From Bryobacterales bacterium (GTDB lineage: Bacteria; Acidobacteriota; Terriglobia; Bryobacterales; Bryobacteraceae), in assembly GCA_003166865.1 (NCBI GenBank), contig PMUP01000050.1, forward strand, positions 90,283 to 154,282: 64,000 bases of DNA, written 5' to 3'. The position numbers and the translations under genes are program-made. The notes under the pieces were generated by a model that was given only the letters and a program-made list of their open reading frames with translations, did no database searches and was not told the origin of the DNA. This document shows, piece after piece, positions 36,028-45,600 of this stretch. Each line of letters starts with the position of its first letter. The stretch's first letter is position 1.

Positions 36028-36138
36028 ATGAAAGCGGAATTCAAGAAACTGGATAAGGACGACAGCGGAGAACTGGATGTCCGGGAACTAAGGCAATCGC
36101 GATTCCGCTTGATTAGCTTCATGGCTGTCGGCAAGTAA
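36028..36138 (+). CDS. Mini-ORF with a canonical EF-hand loop (possible remnant)
   Basis: An ATG at 36028 opens 36 codons ending in TAA at 36136-36138. Residues 9-20 read DKDDSGELDVRE, a textbook 12-residue calcium-binding loop (Asp at 1 and 3, Ser at 5, Gly at 6, Leu at 8, Glu at 12) with flanking helix-like residues ('FKKL' before, 'LRQSRFRLI' after). The frame is open upstream only to 35989 without another start, and no Shine-Dalgarno is visible. It may be a broken EF-hand protein or a genuine microprotein. It overlaps the 3' end of the opposite-strand DtxR gene. Confidence 0.4.
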   Translation: MKAEFKKLDKDDSGELDVRELRQSRFRLISFMAVGK

Positions 36139-36846
36139 GTTTCGGGCGCGGCCATTTGGTCCGGCGATGACCGAGATTCCGGAGGCCAGCATCTGGCTCA
36201 AGCGCACCGAATCCGAGCGCTCCCCAATTCGAACCCGCAGCGAGGCGTTCCGCGTTCCCGTTTCCACCGTGATTGCCACGCCGGGCTTTAATCCCAGTCG
36301 TGTCATCTCACGCAAAGCGGCGGGGTCGCGGTCCGACACGCTACTAATTACGGCGGCGACGCCACACGCCCATTTTGATAACAGCACTTCTTCCCGAGCC
36401 GGAAGCGCGCCGCTACGCTCCGGGATCAGGTGCCCGTGCGGATCAGTTTCCGGGTCCCCCAATTTCGCGGCGATGCGATCTTCAAGCTGCTCCGAGATGA
36501 AATGCTCCAGCCGTTCTGCCTCATCGTGAACCTCGTCCCACGAGTAATCGAGGAAATCATGGAGGAAACGCTCCAACAAACGATGGTGACGAAGAACCTC
36601 CAAAGCGCGCATCTTCCCCGCCGCTGTCAAACGCACGCCGTGGTGCTTCTCGTATTTCACAAAAGGCGGCTTTTGGGCCGCCAGCTTCTGCAGCATTCCA
36701 GTCACGGATGCAGCACGGACACCAAGATGCTGCGCGAGCGCGTTGCTGGTCACCCGTTCCTCTGCGAGGCCGCCCAGCTCCAGTATCGCTTTCAAGTAAT
36801 CGTCTACGGATTCCGTGGTATATGGTCCGTGATTTCTAGGTGGCAC
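36088..36846 (-). CDS. DtxR/MntR-family metal-dependent regulator with FeoA-like domain
   Basis: A 252-aa protein. The N-terminal winged helix ('SVDDYLKAILELGGLAEERVTSNALAQHLGV', split; 'ASVTGMLQKLAAQ') is followed by the metal-binding dimerisation domain ('HHRLLERFLHDFLDYSWDEVHDEAERLEHFISEQLEDRI', split; 'DPHGHLIP'), the DtxR/MntR signature. A C-terminal SH3/FeoA-like domain lies at about 175-235. It probably represses metal uptake or activates efflux when Mn/Fe is bound. It starts with GTG at 36846, divergent from a TonB-receptor gene 74 bp away, which is a candidate target. Confidence 0.9.
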   Translation of the reverse strand: MPPRNHGPYTTESVDDYLKAILELGGLAEERVTSNALAQHLGVRAASVTGMLQKLAAQKPPFVKYEKHHGVRLTAAGKMRALEVLRHHRLLERFLHDFLDYSWDEVHDEAERLEHFISEQLEDRIAAKLGDPETDPHGHLIPERSGALPAREEVLLSKWACGVAAVISSVSDRDPAALREMTRLGLKPGVAITVETGTRNASLRVRIGERSDSVRLSQMLASGISVIAGPNGRARNLLADSHEANQAESRLP

Positions 36847-36883
36847 TAACTGTCAGCATAGCATCACCTGTAAGCAGTGCTGC

Positions 36884-36919
36884 TTGACGGCGTCCAGACG
36901 TTTAATTTAAGATTTAGTC
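36884..36919 (+). promoter_or_regulatory. Promoter predicted to give a leaderless TonB-receptor mRNA
   Basis: TTGACG (36884-36889), an 18-bp spacer and TAAGAT (36908-36913). Seven bases beyond the -10 box is 36920, the A of the start ATG itself. There is no Shine-Dalgarno sequence. The gap is shared with the divergent metal regulator, so its operator could lie here, but no clear palindrome is seen. Confidence 0.6.
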
Positions 36920-39900
36920 ATGCCTAAACTTATAGGCGTCCTGGTCTCGGTCTTCCTCTTGCGCGCTCTTGCCATGGCCCAGGGCGAGACCACCAGTGCT
37001 ATCGTCGGATCGGTCGCCGATCCGGCCGACGCGGCGATTCCCGGCGCCACGGTGACCGTCACGAACATCGAGAATGGCCTCAAGCGATCCATACAAACCG
37101 ACGACTCCGGGCGGTTTAGTTTTCCGCAACTCAAACCCGGCCTGTACTCGGTGAAAGCGGAAGCCGACCGCTTCCAGGCTCAGCAGAACAACTCGGTCTC
37201 CGCGGGACTTGGGCAAAGGCAAACGGTCGATTTCAAGCTCATCATCGCATCCGCAAACGAAACCATTCTCGTTCAGGAGCAAGCGCCGTTGATCAACCCG
37301 GAGAATCCCAATACCTCGACCACCCTGACTGCCCACTCGCTCGAAGATCTTCCGAATCCGGGTGGTGACTTGACCTATCCGCTACAATTTGCCCCTGGCG
37401 CTCTCATCAACACGGCCGGCAACGGGAACGATTTCGTCGGCGGCACCAATGGTTATGGCAACGTGCAGTTCAATGGCTTGCCATCGCTTTCGAACGGCTA
37501 CATCGTCGATGGCCTGGAAACCAACGATCCACTGACCAATCTGAACAGCGGCCTTGCCACCAATTTGGTCCTTGGATTGAATTCGATCGCGGAGGTAACC
37601 GTCAATACCCTCTCCTACTCGGTCGATCAGGGCAGGTACGGCGCATCTCAAGTCAACTATGTCACTAAATCCGGCACCAATCAGTTTCACGGGAATTTGT
37701 ACGAGTTGTGGAACGGCGCAAAGTTCAACGCCGCCGATTTCTTTACCAACGCGACGGCCGGAAACCATAAGCCGCGCTCCACGGTGAATCACTTCGGAGG
37801 TAGTCTCGGAGGCCCGATCATTCATGACAAACTGTTTTTCTTCGTCGATTCCGAATGGGTTCGGATTGCGCTCCCCATCGTCACCGCCGCCACCGTGCCC
37901 ACACCGGCATTTCAGGATTATGTGTTACAGCAATTGCCGCGCGGTGGTGTAAACGCCGTAACCGGATCCACTTATCAGCCGGCGCCCCAGCTCGTGCCGT
38001 TCTACCGGAAGCTCTTTTCGCTTTACGGCAAGACCGCGGGGACTCCGCTCGCGGTTCTTGGCTGTCCATTCGCGAGCGATGGGGACGCCGCGGTCGGCAA
38101 TCCGGGCACTCCTCCCAATGGAAACGGTTGCGCGAACCGGCAGAGCATTTCGCATTCGAGTGACGATCACGAGCAGGTGCAAACGGCTCGCATCGACTAC
38201 AACATTGACACGCATAACATGGCCTGGTTCCGGTTTCAGTCCGACACCGGACTGGCTGATGCCTACACCGATCCGATCAATCCGGTGTTCAACGCCATCT
38301 CCTCACAACCCCTTTTCTCATCCGCCGCCGGCTACACGCATGTGTTCTCCGGGCATCTGGTGAACTACTTCAACCCGGCGTTCTCATGGTATTCAAGCCT
38401 GTTCGGGCCAGCTGACTTCCCCAAGACGCTGGCGGCGTTTCCAATCGTCCTCCAAGGCAGCGGCGCCAATGCGCCGTTCACCCTCGGAGGGCTCGACAAT
38501 ACGTGGGTGCAGGGCCGGCGCGCCACGCGCTTCTTCATCAATGACAATCTCGCCTGGACGGTCGGTTCGCACGAATTACGTTTCGGAACCAACAGCCGGA
38601 TCCTCCGCCTGAACGATTATGATTTCGGTGAAGGTGTGGTCCCGCTGGTCACCTACACCACCCTGCCGCAATTCATCTACGGTGTCGCATCCACGGCAGC
38701 GGAAACCTTCCCGCTGACCGATTCCGAGCCTTACAACTTTCTCAACCTGGATTTCTATGCGCAGGACACCTGGAAGCTCACGCGCAAATTGACTTGGACC
38801 TTCGGCATCCGTGATACGTACAATTCAAATCCCGCGAATCCACATGACGCCGTGGGTCGCCTCACTGGGTCTTTTGGCTCAATTTCTCACGATGTGAATC
38901 AACCGTTGGACCAAGTCATCCAGACACATCTCGCCAACGTGTTTGCTTCAACGCCGTTGGCCATCCTTCAACCACGGACCGCGATCGCATGGCAGTTCGC
39001 GCCGCACACGGTGTTGCGCACCGGATTCGGACTGTTCAGCGACATCTTGCCGGGCAGCGTCGCCGATCTGGTGGGCGCGAATCCTCCCTATTCGAATACA
39101 TTCCAAGGCGGGTTGCTCGGAACGGTTGGTGGAACAGCCATCGCTCCGGGAGTTCCGAACAGCGCTATCGATGCGGCCGCAGCCGCCAACCAGCAGTTCA
39201 TCTCCGGCTTCGCGAAGGGCGAGCTTTCCTGCGCTTCCCCCCTGGCGAATCCGAACTCCTGCCTTCCGCCAATTTCGATTACCGCCGTTCCGGATGGCAA
39301 GCTCCACGCGCCTTACTTCATCGAGTGGAGCTTTGCCCTGGAGCACCAAATCGGCAATTCCATTCATCTGCGAGCGCAGTACGTCGGAACGCGCGCAGTC
39401 AACCAGCCTTACCAAACACAGGCGAACGGTTTTCAAACCGTCTGCGAGGGCTGCTTTGCGCCGTTCCCTTATGAGAAGCCCGTCGATCCCCGCTTCGGCG
39501 CGGTAACGCAGTTGAATACCGGTGCGAACAGCCACTACAACGCTCTCCAGTTAACGGCTGAAAAGCGGCTCGGTCACGGATTGCAAGTTCAGGCCAACTA
39601 CACGTGGAGCCATTGTATGGACACGGTCTCAAACGGCGGATTCCTCCCGTTCGCCTCCGGCGCGATCCTTTCACCGCTGCCGGGTGAACTCGGCCGCCAA
39701 TACGGCCCGTGCGACTACGACGTGCGTGACAACTTCACGGCGCAGTACGTTTATCAGTTGCCGATCAAGTTCGGGAATCCCATGCTGGCTCGAGCACTGA
39801 ACGGATGGCAGGTCTCGGGCACGGCGTTTTGGCATAGCGGCTTGCCATTTTCAGTCTTGAGCACGCCGTATTCGGCCAACGGAAACGGCATCGTTCAGGG

Positions 39901-40387
39901 CGGCGGCCCGCAGTACGCGAGCGTGCTTTCCGGCGTGCCGCTGTACGAACACAATCCAATCCCTGGCGTGACTCAGCCTGGAACTATCCAATGGCTCAAC
40001 CCGGATGCGTTCGTTTCGGCCGTCGATCCAAGCACCGGCGCATGTGCCGGTGGCGACAGTCCCGCCAACTGCCAATTCGGCAATCTTGGCCGGAATGCTT
40101 TGCGCGGCCCTGATTTCGTCTGGAGCGATCTGTATCTGACTAAATGGTTTCAGTTGACGGAACGCGTGAAGCTACGTATCGACGGTCAATTCTTCAACGT
40201 CTTCAACCACCCGAACTTCGGACTTCCGAATCTGGTGTACGCGGGGATTCCGGGCAAACCTTCCACCGAGACCGGATTCGGTGCGCTCAGCTATCCCACT
40301 TCGCCGCCCACGGGATTGCTGGGCGTTGGGTTGGGCGGCGACAGCTCGCCTCGCATGATCGCTTTCCAAGCCCGATTGGAGTTCTGA
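36920..40387 (+). CDS. TonB-dependent receptor, Oar-like, with carboxypeptidase-regulatory N-domain
   Basis: An 1,155-aa outer membrane protein. Signal 'MPKLIGVLVSVFLLRALAMAQ' is followed by a carboxypeptidase-regulatory/Ig-like domain (about 23-110: 'SAIVGSVADPADAAIPGATVTVTN', split; 'DDSGRFSFPQLKPGLYSVKAEA', split). Then come a plug region with 'GYGNVQFNGLPSLSNGYIVDGLE' (split) and a large barrel ending in Phe ('QARLEF'), the BAM recognition end. Such proteins import or bind large or scarce substrates in Acidobacteria. The divergent DtxR/MntR regulator suggests a metal or siderophore link, by position only. Confidence 0.88.
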   Translation: MPKLIGVLVSVFLLRALAMAQGETTSAIVGSVADPADAAIPGATVTVTNIENGLKRSIQTDDSGRFSFPQLKPGLYSVKAEADRFQAQQNNSVSAGLGQRQTVDFKLIIASANETILVQEQAPLINPENPNTSTTLTAHSLEDLPNPGGDLTYPLQFAPGALINTAGNGNDFVGGTNGYGNVQFNGLPSLSNGYIVDGLETNDPLTNLNSGLATNLVLGLNSIAEVTVNTLSYSVDQGRYGASQVNYVTKSGTNQFHGNLYELWNGAKFNAADFFTNATAGNHKPRSTVNHFGGSLGGPIIHDKLFFFVDSEWVRIALPIVTAATVPTPAFQDYVLQQLPRGGVNAVTGSTYQPAPQLVPFYRKLFSLYGKTAGTPLAVLGCPFASDGDAAVGNPGTPPNGNGCANRQSISHSSDDHEQVQTARIDYNIDTHNMAWFRFQSDTGLADAYTDPINPVFNAISSQPLFSSAAGYTHVFSGHLVNYFNPAFSWYSSLFGPADFPKTLAAFPIVLQGSGANAPFTLGGLDNTWVQGRRATRFFINDNLAWTVGSHELRFGTNSRILRLNDYDFGEGVVPLVTYTTLPQFIYGVASTAAETFPLTDSEPYNFLNLDFYAQDTWKLTRKLTWTFGIRDTYNSNPANPHDAVGRLTGSFGSISHDVNQPLDQVIQTHLANVFASTPLAILQPRTAIAWQFAPHTVLRTGFGLFSDILPGSVADLVGANPPYSNTFQGGLLGTVGGTAIAPGVPNSAIDAAAAANQQFISGFAKGELSCASPLANPNSCLPPISITAVPDGKLHAPYFIEWSFALEHQIGNSIHLRAQYVGTRAVNQPYQTQANGFQTVCEGCFAPFPYEKPVDPRFGAVTQLNTGANSHYNALQLTAEKRLGHGLQVQANYTWSHCMDTVSNGGFLPFASGAILSPLPGELGRQYGPCDYDVRDNFTAQYVYQLPIKFGNPMLARALNGWQVSGTAFWHSGLPFSVLSTPYSANGNGIVQGGGPQYASVLSGVPLYEHNPIPGVTQPGTIQWLNPDAFVSAVDPSTGACAGGDSPANCQFGNLGRNALRGPDFVWSDLYLTKWFQLTERVKLRIDGQFFNVFNHPNFGLPNLVYAGIPGKPSTETGFGALSYPTSPPTGLLGVGLGGDSSPRMIAFQARLEF

Positions 40388-40414
40388 GTCTGCCCCGAGC
40401 GCTTAGGCGCCTTC

Positions 40415-41473
40415 CTACTTGCTTTGGGCGTTCTTTCCCGGCTCCACATGCTTGTCGATCCATGCCAGGATCAGGTCGGCAATCTGGAGGTTGTTCCGAT
40501 CCTGCATGAGCATGTGGCTGTTACCTTTTATGCCGAGCTTAGGCAGGTGCATCATTTCTACGTCGCTCCCGGCAGCTTTCATCTGCTCGACAAACTTCTG
40601 GCAGGTGTCGAAAGCCGACCCCCAGACGCCGGGGACGTCCGTCAAATGATCGCCAAAGATTATCAGCGTTGGGATCTTCGCAAGAGTTGAAATCTGCGCG
40701 GAGGTCAACGCCGGGCAGGGCATTTCGACGGAAATATTTGCTTTGATCCCGCCTGGGTCGACGAGGGCGGCCTGCTCCGGGAAGAAGCCCGATTCAGAGT
40801 GTCCCATCAACACGGCGCCCTTCAATTGGACCGCCAGCGCCGCCATGCCCTTCCACGTGGGATTTGGAGTTGGGAGCGTGGAGTTGAGATCTGGAATCAT
40901 CTGCTTGTATAGTTCGTCTACCGCGTCTACCGGAAACTGCTCATCCGGGAACGGCTGGTTGAAGCTGGGTCCAAAACGGAAAATGGTCCAGGCGGTTTGA
41001 TGCGTAGCCGAGAGGATGTTGGGAAGTTCGCTCGCGGGAAGGGTGCCTGCTTTCACCGCGGTAATCTTGCTGGCATCGAATCCCGAACGGGCACGCGACA
41101 CCTGATCGGCCAGATACACGGAACGATTCTTGCGGACGAAATACTCGTTCCAGCCCATACGTCCATCCGGCGTGGTTTCCCACGTCTTGCTGCTCAGACA
41201 GCAACCGTGGACCATCACAACCGGGACGTGTCGCGGACCAGTGGGCGGAATCTGATACTGCACGTACATCTGATTGATGGTGACTTCACCTGGAACCACG
41301 GGCGCGCCGGGCCCGCGTCCCGGCGAGTTGATTGTCTTCGACTCGCCGCCCACAAAGAAACTGCCCTGACTAGCCAATACCAACGGCTTCTGGGCCTCGT
41401 CATGCCGCTTTTCTTCGGCGGAAATCGAACCGGCAATCGCCGCCGTCACAAAAAGTGCCGCGAACAGTCTCAT
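40415..41473 (-). CDS. Secreted alpha/beta hydrolase (esterase-like)
   Basis: A 352-aa protein with a signal peptide ('LFAALFVTAAIAGSISA'). The fold shows 'VPVVMVHGCCLSSKTWETTPDGRMGW' (split) with a vicinal Cys-Cys in the oxyanion region, the nucleophile elbow 'GHSESG', the acid in 'IIFGDHLTD' and the His in 'GNSHMLMQDRNN'. The family occurs in environmental bacteria as secreted esterases; the substrate is unknown. AGGAGG precedes the ATG. It is convergent with the TonB receptor at 36920 and divergent from another hydrolase at 41557. Confidence 0.87.
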   Translation of the reverse strand: MRLFAALFVTAAIAGSISAEEKRHDEAQKPLVLASQGSFFVGGESKTINSPGRGPGAPVVPGEVTINQMYVQYQIPPTGPRHVPVVMVHGCCLSSKTWETTPDGRMGWNEYFVRKNRSVYLADQVSRARSGFDASKITAVKAGTLPASELPNILSATHQTAWTIFRFGPSFNQPFPDEQFPVDAVDELYKQMIPDLNSTLPTPNPTWKGMAALAVQLKGAVLMGHSESGFFPEQAALVDPGGIKANISVEMPCPALTSAQISTLAKIPTLIIFGDHLTDVPGVWGSAFDTCQKFVEQMKAAGSDVEMMHLPKLGIKGNSHMLMQDRNNLQIADLILAWIDKHVEPGKNAQSK

Positions 41474-41556
41474 GAGGAACCTCCTAACGGACTATATCGT
41501 ATAATCGGCGAGCCGGGATGCGAAAATGGAAATCCTAAGATCAAGCGAGGTGATTC

Positions 41557-42303
41557 ATGAGCACGTTTGTCCTGGTTCACGGAGCGTGGCACGGTAGTTG
41601 GTGTTGGAAACGGGTCCGCAGGGCGCTCCAAGCGCTAGGGCATGAAGTCTTCACCCCGACCTTAACTGGCGGCGCGGACCGCATGCACTTGTTGTCTCCG
41701 CAGGTGGACCTCGAGACTCACATCACCGATGTGGTGAACCTCATCCGGTGGGAGGAGCTCTCGGATGTAGTGCTGTGCGGCCATTCCTATGGAGGCTGTG
41801 TGATTAGCGGCGTGGCGGATCGCATTCCCGATCGAATTGGCGCCCTGGTGTATTTGGATGCCTTCGTACTCGAGAACGGCCAATGTCTTCACGACACTCT
41901 CCCGCCCCCGATGAGAGACGCACAGCTCGAACAGGCGCTGCACAGTGGTGAGGGTTGGAAGGTGCCGCCTATTCCCGCCGAAGCCTTCCACGTGAATGCC
42001 CAGGATCTCGATTGGGTGAACCGGCAGTGCACGGTGCAGCCCCTGGCCACCTTTCAGCAACGTCTCCATCTGACGGGAGAAATTGCCAGGATCGAGAACG
42101 TCACTTTCATCCTGGCCACCGGCTGGGCCCCCTCACCGTTTACACCTTTTTATGATCAGGCAAAAACAAAGGGCTGGAGGACCGTCACCATGGAGTGCGG
42201 CCATGACGTGATGCTCGACCTTCCGGAAGAGCTTACGCGGGAGCTCCTGGCGGTCCCGGCGCGGCGCGGAATTTCCTCTGTCAGGACTTCTTCTCGGCGG
42301 TGA
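41557..42303 (+). CDS. Alpha/beta hydrolase of the methylesterase/pyrethroid-hydrolase-like type
   Basis: A 248-aa cytoplasmic protein resembling plant methylesterases and bacterial relatives: 'FVLVHGAWHGSWCWKRV' at the N-terminus, nucleophile 'CGHSYGG' and His in 'ECGHDVMLDLPEEL'. There is no signal peptide. The RBS GCGAGGTGA lies upstream of ATG 41557. Its last 23 bases overlap the convergent small gene at 42281. It probably cleaves a small ester; its partner pathway is not evident. Confidence 0.87.
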   Translation: MSTFVLVHGAWHGSWCWKRVRRALQALGHEVFTPTLTGGADRMHLLSPQVDLETHITDVVNLIRWEELSDVVLCGHSYGGCVISGVADRIPDRIGALVYLDAFVLENGQCLHDTLPPPMRDAQLEQALHSGEGWKVPPIPAEAFHVNAQDLDWVNRQCTVQPLATFQQRLHLTGEIARIENVTFILATGWAPSPFTPFYDQAKTKGWRTVTMECGHDVMLDLPEELTRELLAVPARRGISSVRTSSRR

Positions 42304-42631
42304 ACGTTCCCGCGCCTAGCTGTCCGTAGGTCACAGTGCCTTTCATTTTGCCCGCACTATCGAGCACGCCTTTATAGGCCACTTTGCCCACCTGTTCGTT
42401 GTCGAATGACCACTCGGCTTGGTCACCCTTGACCGTGCCTGTGACCTGTGCCTGACCGAGCGTGCCAGAGTAAGTACCGGAGAGCGCCTCACCGGTCTGC
42501 TTGAAGGTAAATGTAGCGGTACCGTTCCCTGCGTCAAGCACCACGGCAGCTGCCCAGGTACCGGTCAGGTCGGCGCCCCGCAGTGTGAGCGCCGCCGAAA
42601 TCAGAAGAGTCAGAACAATGAGTTTTTTCAT
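42281..42631 (-). CDS. Small secreted beta-rich protein coupled to a TonB receptor
   Basis: A 116-aa protein with signal peptide 'MKKLIVLTLLISAALTLRG' and a mature part of alternating beta strands ('ADLTGTWAAAV', 'TFTFKQTGEALSGTYSG', 'AEWSFDNEQVGKVAYKGVL'), typical of small periplasmic lipocalin-like or 'TGTW' proteins. Its ATG overlaps the TonB-receptor stop (TGATG), so translation is coupled and it belongs to the same operator-controlled transcript. Function unknown; ligand binding for the receptor is a guess from context. Confidence 0.8.
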   Translation of the reverse strand: MKKLIVLTLLISAALTLRGADLTGTWAAAVVLDAGNGTATFTFKQTGEALSGTYSGTLGQAQVTGTVKGDQAEWSFDNEQVGKVAYKGVLDSAGKMKGTVTYGQLGAGTFTAEKKS

Positions 42632-45600
42632 CAGAAGTTAAACCGCCCGCCGATCTGGAACGATCGAGGGCCCCCCGAGCCGAATTCATTTGCGGTTCGA
42701 CCGCTGGGCTGCCCGTAAGGGTTGTACGCTGGAGGCGCATTCGGGCTCGAGGATGTACCTAAAGAGAAGCTCGTATATGTCAGGTTCGCGATGTTAAACG
42801 CGTTGAAAACTTCCCCGAATAGCGAAAGTTTGTAGCGCTCCTTAAAAGTGAACGCCTTCGTCAAACGGAAATCCTGGGAAATGGTTGGGGCGCCGAATTG
42901 GAAGTTCGACGGCACATAGGCGTACGGGTTGGTGGATCCGTTGGGCGCCGTCTTTCCGGCATAGGTGGAGTTGTACTGGGCCACGGCCGCCGTTAGCGCC
43001 CCCTTGCCGCACGAGTACCCGAAGCAGTTGAACTGGAGGTTGGGAACCAAGGTGGAAATCGCCGTGCCGGCTGCATTCGAGTCTCCAGTCCCCAGGATGT
43101 CGCCGGCGATGTACGCCGTTTCCGGGCCTCGGGTCAGTATCGAGGAGTTGATGGCCAAGTTGAAGCCCCACGGCAGCGACACGGTGCCCGCGATATTGAG
43201 ATTCTGACGTCCCAGCCCCGGAACCGGACCGTAGCCCTTCATGAAGTCGAGAGGATCCTGGCTGGCATCTTCGCCCAGGTTCTTCTGCAACGCATAGGAG
43301 GCTGTGAAATTGAAATGGTTTGAAAAACGCTTGTTCAACTTAACCAACAAGCCGTCGTACACGGAGCGTCCTTCCGGAGTCCAGACGGTGATCGCGCCGG
43401 TGGAGCATTCCTGGCCCGCCACGTAATATTGGGAAGGCTTACATATCGGAATCACTGGCGACTGGACGCCGTTGATGTAGCGCGTGAAGTGGTTCAGGTC
43501 CACTTCGCCGAGATTGGTGTTCTCCGCCTGGCGGCGCGCCCAGTCAACCGTCAGCACCATGTCGTGACCAAGATCACGCTGTACGCCGATGGAAGTCTGG
43601 TAGCTCCTGAGCAGCGGGAAGTGAGAGGGATAAATCTCGATTCCTTGCTTGGCGAGATCGATGCCCGTGACTGAATATGACCCGCTAGCCGGGGGTAGCG
43701 GAGTGAGTTTCTGTTCAATCGCCGGGAGCTCTTGATTGACGATGCTAAGAAATTGGCCCAGGGTCATGGTGGTCAGCGCGCCGAGCGGGAGGGGGGCTCC
43801 GACCGCAAGCGGGCAGACAATCGGCGAAGGGGGGGCGCATCCGATTTGGAGGATCCCCGGAATCGTGTTGGTGAACGCACTGGCGGCCAGCGTCGACCTG
43901 CCGTCACCCGGAGGTCCGATGGCCGCGCCTTCGCGGAAATGCTGCCAGATGGGTTGGGTATCCCAATAGATGCCGCCACCGCCTCGAATCACAGTCTTTT
44001 TGTCCTTACCCAAGGCCCAAGCGAAACCGACCAGGGGCGAGAAATCTCTGGTGTTGGGCTGGGTCGCGCCCAAGCCATACGGCGCCCCGCCAGTCTGACC
44101 CTCCAGGATCGGCGCCAGGTATTGCGGCAGATTGAGATTGGAGTAGAACAGGCCAGTCTCAAGGTCGTAAGCCAAGCCGAAGTTAATGGTCAAGTTCGGA
44201 CGAGCCTTCCAGGAGTCCTGTATATAGGGATGCAGGCGCTGGTTGACGCCTCCCTGGTCGTGGTCGTACAGACCGGGAAAGGTCCCGTTGCCGACACCGG
44301 TTCCGCTATAGATGCTCTGGCCTAAATTCAAGACGGGCAAATTGAGAAGGTCCTGGGTAGTGGTCACCTGGGTAGGAAGGTTGGGGAAGAGAAACGCTTG
44401 CGCCGGTCCCAGTCCAAGTCCCTCGATTGTCTCGGGGGCAAAGACGTAGTCGCAACCTGGATTGCAGTATTCCCAAGGCGCGACCTTGGTCTTCATGTGC
44501 TCGTAGTCCACGCCGAAGCTGATCCGGTGCGTGCCTTTCTGCCAGCTCACACTGTCTTTCAACTCCAGCGCGCGCGCCTGCCGGAATTGGGGAGAATTGA
44601 CGTTGGTGCCGCCGATGAAAGTTCCCGAGGGAACTGCCGCGAGTATGGAGGGCAGTCCCAAGCCGATGCAGTTTGGGCACTGAGGTTGCGTGACATCCGT
44701 CACATTATTTTCCCAGTAATGATATTGGAAGCGGAAATCGTTCACCAGCGTCGGTGTTATGACCGTGGTCAGACCCATAATGCTTTGGTCGGACCAGTTT
44801 TGGTTGGTGTTAAATGCCGAGGGAAGCGGTGCGCCGTAGTATGGACCTATGCCTTCGTTGCCGTCATGCGAATAGCGGGCAAACAAGGTGTTGTTTTGGG
44901 ACAGGTGATAGTCGAACCGCGCGGTAATTAAATTGTAGTGGTAAGGCGTCGGAAACGCCCCGGATAAGGATTGCAGCGAGGGAAGGTCCTGCTGCACCAG
45001 GACCACGTTCGTCTGGTTCAGGTGCTCGTAGTTAAAAAAGAAAAACAGCTTGTTCTTCTTGATCGGACCACCCAGCCAAAATCCGGGATTGCGGCGTTCA
45101 AAGAACGGATTCGGGAAGAGGGGATTGCGCGCAAGCAGCGGATAGGCCGCCATGTCGTGGTCCCGGAAGAAATAGTAGGCGCTGCCGTGAAAATCGTTGC
45201 TACCGGATCGCGTGACGATGTTCAGCGCTCCGGAAGCCCCGATACCAGTCGACAAGTCGAAGGTGTTCTGCTGGAGCTGAAACTCTTGCACCACTTCCTG
45301 CGAGAGGTTCAGTGAGGTGCCGCCTTCCATCTCGTCGTTGATAGTGCCACCGTCAACGGTCATCAGGATGCCAACCCCGGAGCCGGCCGTGGCGCCCGCG
45401 TTGTCTCCGAACACACTGATATTCACGATGGCATTGAACTGCGACGTGCTGCCGGGCGCTATGGTGACGCCAGGCTCCAGGCTCGCCAACTGCAGTGAAC
45501 TACGGCCATTCAGCGGAAGATTCTCGATGGTCGCACGATCGATCACTCCCTGGACCGTATTGCTCTCATAGTTGATCTGAGAGGCCGCGCCCTCCACCGT

